The notes under the pieces: generated by a model
The model's database searches: none
The model's input: only the letters and a program-made list of their open reading frames with translations
Told to the model about the DNA's origin: nothing
Shown: one piece after another, positions 7,448 to 11,978 of the stretch
Layout: each line of letters begins with the position of its first letter
How positions within the stretch are numbered: position 1 is the first letter of the stretch
Program-made: the position numbers and the translations under genes
Source of the DNA: Sulfuricella sp.
GTDB lineage: Bacteria > Pseudomonadota > Gammaproteobacteria > Burkholderiales > Sulfuricellaceae
Direction of reading: 5' to 3'
Length of the DNA stretch: 11,978 bases
Assembly: GCA_019911785.1 (NCBI GenBank)
Contig: JAIOJM010000382.1
Coordinates: forward strand, 1 to 11,978

Positions 7448-8674
7448 TCATCCAGCAGTCGGAGCTTTTCGCGTGGAGAGATCCGCTCGCATCACAAACT
7501 GTACTGCGGATTCAACGTCCTGTCGCGGCACGCCCTTCTCTGCAAATATCCTCGGCCATTGCGATAGCGTTTCAGCGATAAGGTCAATTTCCCGTTGAGC
7601 CGTTGTTTCCGAAAGGCCAAAACTTGCACAGTCGGACAAGGCATTCTCAATGGAGGACTCCATGCCGTTTTCGCCCACTCCCAGCTGCTGATACCCGAGC
7701 CCCTGCAACTGAGGGGATACATCGAAGGCAGGAGCCAGGTTCCAGTGTGTGCCGTCAAACAGGAAGCCATGGTTTTTCTCGTGATCGTCCGTATTGTCTA
7801 GCAGGATGTTGAACACCATGCGCCGGAAAAGCTGCAGGCAGTCCCGCCCTGAATCATTGGCGTGCTTGCGGACAATCTCCGCAAGGGAAGGATAGGAAAA
7901 CTCATCCTTCGCATAACCTTCCGCGATCAGCATGCTCCTGGCGCTCAGATAAGGGATTCTGCCTCCGCCGGGAAGGCGGTCGAACCGCTCCACCAGCGTC
8001 ACGTTCCTCTTACCGACAGAAATAAGGCGCGATGCAGGGGTCGCAATGCCGCACTTTCCGGCCAGCGACAGCGAGGCATGCTCCATCGCGCAAACCTCGA
8101 AGGTATCTGTGATCGAGGGGAACTTAGCAATCCAGGCTTTCCCCCCGTCCTCCAGGATGGTTTTAGGACGCATCCCGCCCAGGCTGGTCCCTTGTTTCAG
8201 TAGCCACCTGAATCTTTCTTCCAGCGGTAGATTGGCTTCCAGACAATGCGCCGCTTCCAATAAATCCGCAAGCTGGTCGGTGTGGAAAGCATGCGACTTG
8301 GCGAGCGGCCGATAATGTTCTGGAGAACTGGAAAAGCCCAGCGCCCCTACACGATCCTCCCCCGAATACCAGAGATAGTCGATCTCGGAACGGCGAGGCG
8401 GATTTTCCTCCCGTTCGATCACCTTTCGGCCCCATTTGTCCGGGCCGGCGTCATCGAACACGGGGTACAGGCTCTCCCCATCAGGCGGCATGAATTCGCC
8501 CTTGTGCATGGGGAGATCTGGCGACAAGGGAAAAGCCCCCGGCAACGCCAGGTAATCATCCAGATACCGGAACGACACCCTGCGGTTGCCGGGCAGAAGC
8601 GACAAAATTCCGCAGGGACTCGGCTCCACGGCGCCCGAAAGATAAATCCAAACGTACAACGTCCGGTCAATCAT
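7448..8674 (-). CDS. hipA: HipA-family serine/threonine kinase (toxin of a HipBA-type module)
   Basis: HipA toxins phosphorylate a translation component (glutamyl-tRNA synthetase in E. coli) and are neutralised by HipB. At 408 residues this is slightly shorter than E. coli HipA (about 440). The N-terminal HipA region covers about 1-105. The Gly-rich loop GTSLGGMRPK (162-171) holds Ser164, aligned with the regulatory autophosphorylated serine of E. coli HipA. WIAKFPS supplies the ATP-binding Lys184. NTDDHEKN (294-301) contains the catalytic Asp296, and AFDVS contains the metal-binding Asp318, so the kinase looks intact. The ATG at 8674 overlaps the stop of the upstream HTH gene (ATGA), implying translational coupling. 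The true substrate may differ from E. coli, as HipA homologues vary in target. Confidence 0.92.
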   Translation of the reverse strand: MIDRTLYVWIYLSGAVEPSPCGILSLLPGNRRVSFRYLDDYLALPGAFPLSPDLPMHKGEFMPPDGESLYPVFDDAGPDKWGRKVIEREENPPRRSEIDYLWYSGEDRVGALGFSSSPEHYRPLAKSHAFHTDQLADLLEAAHCLEANLPLEERFRWLLKQGTSLGGMRPKTILEDGGKAWIAKFPSITDTFEVCAMEHASLSLAGKCGIATPASRLISVGKRNVTLVERFDRLPGGGRIPYLSARSMLIAEGYAKDEFSYPSLAEIVRKHANDSGRDCLQLFRRMVFNILLDNTDDHEKNHGFLFDGTHWNLAPAFDVSPQLQGLGYQQLGVGENGMESSIENALSDCASFGLSETTAQREIDLIAETLSQWPRIFAEKGVPRQDVESAVQFVMRADLSTRKAPTAG

Positions 8675-8988
8675 CGCCCACCGCCTTTTGACAACCCGCG
8701 AATCTCCAGTAGTAAGGCATCAGCGTCGACTTGGGGATTTGCAATCTCCCCAAGGAAACGCTCCCGCCCTATCAGCCACAGCGCGGAGGCGTAAACCACG
8801 ATGCTGACGGACGGATCGCCAGCCTCCATTTTTCGTAGGGTCGGCACGGACACCATCATCCTGGCGGAAAACGACACAAGGCTCTCCTTGCGCCGCTTTC
8901 GCGCAATATGAAGATGCTCCCCCAATTGCTTAATGGCCCGCTCAACGGGTCTGGGGATGGCCGCAACGATACTTGGTTTTCTTGGCAT
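8671..8988 (-). CDS. hipB: HipB-like XRE-type helix-turn-helix antitoxin/repressor
   Basis: A 105-residue protein directly upstream of hipA. I start it at the ATG at 8988 (MPRKPSIVAAIPRPVE...); the frame is open further upstream, but those codons run through the AT-rich spacer and antisense to the neighbouring gene. Residues about 20-75 form an XRE-like helix-turn-helix: LGEHLHIARKRRKESLVSF then ARMMVSVPTLRKMEAGDP, with the typical acidic turn after the recognition helix. The C-terminal tail (about 80-105) is short and could contact HipA or DNA. There is no good Shine-Dalgarno sequence. Family knowledge says HipB binds operators and HipA and represses its own operon. The inverted repeat just upstream at 8994-9031 is a candidate site. 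Confidence 0.88.
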   Translation of the reverse strand: MPRKPSIVAAIPRPVERAIKQLGEHLHIARKRRKESLVSFSARMMVSVPTLRKMEAGDPSVSIVVYASALWLIGRERFLGEIANPQVDADALLLEIRGLSKGGGR

Positions 8989-8993
8989 GAAAT

Positions 8994-9031
8994 AATAATA
9001 GTCGTTTTTTAATAAAACAGAAACTATTATT
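8994..9031 (-). promoter_or_regulatory. Candidate operator ahead of hipB
   Basis: AATAATAGT (8994-9002) and ACTATTATT (9023-9031) form a perfect 9-bp inverted repeat separated by 20 bases, within a strikingly AT-rich island (8989-9055) in otherwise GC-rich DNA. It fills the 50-nt gap between the 65-residue gene and the HTH gene, starting 5 bases ahead of the hipB ATG. A HipB-type dimer or pair of dimers could bind there. No convincing -35/-10 pair can be chosen within the island, so separate hipBA transcription is inferred only from composition. Confidence 0.5.
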
Positions 9032-9038
9032 TCATTTT

Positions 9039-9236
9039 TTATGATTGTGAAGTTGCTACATAATTCCGGAATTGCCTTGCCTGCCCTTCCTGAGCAGCCA
9101 GCTCGGCGCGCATGGTTTCGATTCCGCTTTTCAGGGCGAGGTATTCGGCTTCTTTGCGGGCAAGGTAGGCGCGGGTGAGGCTTAGCTTGGCGGCGGCGCG
9201 CAGGTAAAGGTAGGCGAGCTTGTTGTCGTTGCTCAT
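9039..9236 (-). CDS. Small helical protein of unknown function, coupled to MNT nucleotidyltransferase
   Basis: A 65-residue frame beginning MSNDNKLAYLYLR and ending in TAA at 9039-9041. Its ATG (9236) overlaps the stop of the nucleotidyltransferase gene as ATGA, the arrangement expected of a co-translated partner. The sequence is predicted to be nearly all helix, with a charged heptad-like stretch (about residues 20-56) suggesting a coiled coil. I do not recognise the family. It is not a HEPN protein: there is no histidine at all, so the R-x4-6-H motif of MNT-linked HEPN toxins is absent, and it is about half the usual HEPN length. It could be a small adaptor, antitoxin-like peptide, or remnant of a longer partner. 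Coding status rests on the overlap and composition. Confidence 0.65.
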   Translation of the reverse strand: MSNDNKLAYLYLRAAAKLSLTRAYLARKEAEYLALKSGIETMRAELAAQEGQARQFRNYVATSQS

Positions 9237-9523
9237 ACCGGCACGGCCTCCGCAAGAACCTGCTCCCGAAAACTCTCCGGCAATGCTTTCGGCGTCAACA
9301 CGTCAACTGGAATACCGAGCAGCTTGCGAAGCTCATAGCGAATCGCGCCGATATCCATCAACGTGGTTTCCGGCGTTGGTTCAACCAGCAAATCGAGATC
9401 GCTGTCGTCCGTGTCTTCCCCTCTCAGAACCGACCCGAATACGCGAACGTTCAGGGCATGGTGCTGGAGCACGATCTGGCGCACGGCTTCACGATGAGAT
9501 TGCAGGGCTTGGGAGGGACGCAT
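9233..9523 (-). CDS. Minimal nucleotidyltransferase (MNT/MntA-like, NTP_transf_2)
   Basis: A 96-residue minimal nucleotidyltransferase. The signature GSVLRGEDTDDSDLDLLVE spans residues 30-48, and the catalytic metal ligands are D42 and D44, with a third carboxylate D74 in IPVDVLT, so the active site looks complete. Related MntA proteins act as antitoxins that AMPylate a HEPN ribonuclease partner (established for MNT-HEPN pairs). I choose the ATG at 9523, with TAAGG about ten bases upstream; an in-frame ATG at 9571 would add 16 residues of poor family fit. The next gene overlaps by ATGA but is a 65-residue non-HEPN protein, so the substrate here is unclear. Confidence 0.9.
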   Translation of the reverse strand: MRPSQALQSHREAVRQIVLQHHALNVRVFGSVLRGEDTDDSDLDLLVEPTPETTLMDIGAIRYELRKLLGIPVDVLTPKALPESFREQVLAEAVPV

Positions 9524-9633
9524 ATCTATAGACCTTACGGTTTTCACGCATATAGCATTCCTGCATTCCACGGAATTCGCCCAGATCGGGCAAGTGCCAT
9601 GAAGTATTGGCCGGGACTGTGGCGTTTTTGTGT

Positions 9634-9732
9634 GGGATGAGACGCCAGTGCGTGGTTGTCGTGTTGTAGGAGGCCCGCCCCGGGCCGATACGGTAATTGA
9701 TCCGGGTTGATCGCGGCGATGGCGCCGCTCCT
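9634..9732. repeat. REP-like tandem unit 1 (copy C), interrupted at its end by IS110
   Basis: The unit begins GGGATGAGACGCC (9634-9646), runs through TTGTAGGAGGCCCGCCC (9664-9680) and ends ATCGCGGCGATGGCGCCGCTCCT (9710-9732, positions given for reference). The same order with few changes recurs at 10965-11089. The GTAGGAG and CGCTCCT ends make it a member of the same palindrome family as copies A and B. The usual continuation after CTCCT, ACAGGGG, is missing here and is found 1227 bases further right at 10960-10966, after the insertion sequence. This shows where the element entered. Confidence 0.85.
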
Positions 9733-9740
9733 TGTATTAT
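9733..9740 (+). promoter_or_regulatory. Left-end half (-10) of the circle-junction promoter
   Basis: TATTAT (9735-9740), two bases inside the left end, is a 5/6 match to the -10 consensus. In the inserted element the base pairs 17 upstream are repeat DNA with no -35 box. If the element is excised as a circle, TTGACG of the right end (10939-10944) comes to lie exactly 17 bases upstream. Confidence 0.7.
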
Positions 9741-9746
9741 TGCTTT

Positions 9747-10959
<1,213 letters not shown>

Positions 10960-10964
10960 ACAGG

Positions 10965-11089
10965 GGGATGAGACGCCGGTGCGTGGTTGCCGTGTTGTAG
11001 GAGGCCCGCCCTCGGGCCGATTGCGGTGGCTGATCGGGCCGATCACGGTAATTGATCCGGGCTGATCGCGGCGAGGGCGCCGCTCCTAC
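10965..11089. repeat. REP-like tandem unit 2 (copy D)
   Basis: Second copy of the unit at 9634-9732, starting GGGATGAGACGCC (10965-10977), with TTGTAGGAGGCCCGCCC (10996-11012) and ending CGCCGCTCCTAC (11078-11089). Relative to unit 1 it has about 20 extra bases, in which GGGCCGAT and a TGATC stretch are repeated, so it looks internally duplicated. Before the IS110 insertion the two units would have been adjacent in tandem. The short stretch to the epimerase stop (11090-11121) shows nothing further. Confidence 0.85.
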
Positions 11090-11121
11090 GGGGGTGTTTT
11101 GGCTCTAATTGATATCCGGAT

Positions 11122-11978
11122 TTATTGCGCGTTCCCGATATCATTTATGTACCAGGCCATGCATTGCACAAGCCCCTCACCAATTTTGTACTGCGGAACA
11201 TAGCCTAGACGCGTGGCGGCCTTTTCGATATTGGCCAGCGAGTGGCGCACGTCGCCGGCGCGGAAATCCCGATGGATGGCCTTGAAATTTTTCAGATGCG
11301 GATAGTGTGCAACCAGGTTGGTACGCAGATGTTCGAATAATTCGTTGAGGCTGGTGCGGTCGCCCACGGCAATGTTGTAGACCTGGTTGACGGCGTCGGG
11401 GTTTTCGGTGGTGGCGGCGAGCAGGTTGGCCTGGACGGTGTTGTCGATGTAGCAGAAGTCGCGGCTGGTTTCGCCGTCGCCGTTGATGTAAACGGGCTGG
11501 TTCTTGATCATGGCGTCGATCCATTTGGGGATGACCGCCGCGTAGGCGCCGTTGGGGTCCTGGCGCTGGCCGAAGATGTTGAAGTAGCGCAGGCCGATGG
11601 TGTTGAAGCCGTAGGTGCGTGCGAAGACGTCGGCGTAGAGTTCGTTGACGAGTTTGGTGACGGCGTAGGGTGATAAGGGTTTGCCGATCTTGTCTTCCAC
11701 CTTGGGCAGGTCGGGGTGGTCGCCATAGGTGGAGCTGCTGGCGGCGTAGACGAAGCGTTTGACGTTGGCATCGCGGGCGGCGACCAGCATGTTGAGAAAG
11801 CCGTCGATGTTGTTCTGGTTGGTGGTGATGGGGTCTTCGATGGAGCGCGGGACGGAGCCGAGGGCGGCTTGGTGGAGGACGTAGTCCACTGAGGACTGAG
11901 GACTGAGGACTGAGGACTGAGCTTCACCCCCTCCCCCCTCTCCCCGGCCCTCTCCCGCAAGGGGAGAGGGGGAATAAG
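11122..11978 (-). CDS. wbpP: WbpP-type UDP-N-acetylglucosamine 4-epimerase, partial or interrupted
   Basis: A short-chain dehydrogenase-type sugar-nucleotide epimerase, interconverting UDP-GlcNAc and UDP-GalNAc (or their uronic acids) for surface polysaccharide, very close to Pseudomonas WbpP from [17 protein letters not shown] (11889) to the C-terminus. Counting from that valine, it has SSSTYGDHP (51-59), the catalytic Tyr75 and Lys79 in SPYAVTK, and the [21 protein letters not shown] and [12 protein letters not shown] stretches. The family's first ~85 residues, with the GxxGxxG NAD-binding loop, are not present next to it. Instead the in-frame sequence upstream is low-complexity ([13 protein letters not shown], then [10 protein letters not shown]), encoded by two repeats and open to the edge. 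Either an in-frame insertion within a longer gene or a truncated gene starting at GTG 11889; the latter would lack cofactor binding. Confidence 0.8.
   Translation of the reverse strand, partial: YSPSPLAGEGRGEGGGGEAQSSVLSPQSSVDYVLHQAALGSVPRSIEDPITTNQNNIDGFLNMLVAARDANVKRFVYAASSSTYGDHPDLPKVEDKIGKPLSPYAVTKLVNELYADVFARTYGFNTIGLRYFNIFGQRQDPNGAYAAVIPKWIDAMIKNQPVYINGDGETSRDFCYIDNTVQANLLAATTENPDAVNQVYNIAVGDRTSLNELFEHLRTNLVAHYPHLKNFKAIHRDFRAGDVRHSLANIEKAATRLGYVPQYKIGEGLVQCMAWYINDIGNAQ
11888..11921. repeat. Heptanucleotide tandem repeat (ACTGAGG)n
   Basis: ACTGAGG is repeated four full times plus six bases (34 bp), perfectly. It starts exactly where homology to the epimerase family ends. Seven is not a multiple of three, so gain or loss of one unit would shift the frame of anything translated through it. 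Confidence 0.95.
11924..11974. repeat. Purine/pyrimidine-rich dispersed palindromic repeat (CCCTCTCCC...GGGAGAGGG)
   Basis: C/T-rich on the plus strand up to 11956, then G/A-rich, with a 9-bp perfect stem CCCTCTCCC (11948-11956) / GGGAGAGGG (11962-11970) and a 5-base loop. Read on the minus strand in the epimerase frame it gives [13 protein letters not shown], a recognisable translation of a dispersed intergenic repeat common in proteobacteria. Its presence inside a gene frame is unexpected. Confidence 0.75.

Noticed and set aside
9039..9236. HEPN (DUF86) toxin partner of the nucleotidyltransferase
   Set aside because: The translated protein has 65 residues and no histidine, so the R-x4-6-H catalytic motif is absent.
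11888..11921. CRISPR array
   Set aside because: The repeat is a 7-bp tandem with no spacers; nothing in the window resembles a CRISPR repeat or cas gene.

Overview
This GC-rich window looks like proteobacterial chromosome, most likely betaproteobacterial. That is inferred from the HflX, RND and WbpP-type protein sequences and from the abundant GTAGGAGCGGC-type palindromic repeats; no species can be named. It mixes core genes with an accessory stretch carrying an insertion sequence.

Positions 1-525 (minus) hold the N-terminal 175 residues of a second-type HflX GTPase that runs off the left edge. From 684 to 7275 (plus) lies a complete tripartite efflux locus: a promoter with an overlapping palindromic operator, a TetR-family repressor, a lipoprotein periplasmic adaptor, an AcrB/MexB-type RND pump and a NodT/OprM-type outer-membrane lipoprotein. 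The last two genes overlap by 8 nt. Two unrelated palindromic repeat families sit in the tetR-adaptor and adaptor-pump gaps, and a third repeat copy follows the last gene.

From 9523 down to 7448 (minus) are four tightly packed genes: a minimal nucleotidyltransferase (MNT), a 65-residue helical protein I do not recognise, a HipB-like regulator and a HipA-family kinase. MNT/small protein and hipB/hipA are each joined by an ATGA overlap. A 9-bp inverted repeat lies in the 50-nt gap ahead of hipB. These look like two toxin-antitoxin-type modules in series.

The most informative element is a complete IS110-family insertion sequence (9733-10959, 1227 bp) inserted into a REP-like tandem repeat. Its termini, CT core, transposase active site and a bridge RNA (seekRNA) between the left end and the transposase can all be read directly. 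The target loop carries GCCGCTCCT, identical to the left flank, and TGTAG, complementary to the right flank. The donor loop carries ACAGTATCT, identical to the right end, and ACAAG, complementary to core plus left end. A -35 box at the right end and a -10 box at the left end would make a 17-bp-spaced promoter only when the element circularises.

At the right edge (11122-11978, minus) is a WbpP-type UDP-N-acetylglucosamine 4-epimerase gene. Upstream of its VDYVLHQ segment the family's N-terminal sequence is replaced by a heptanucleotide tandem repeat and a purine-rich palindromic repeat, both in open frame to the window edge. The gene is either truncated or carries an in-frame repeat insertion.
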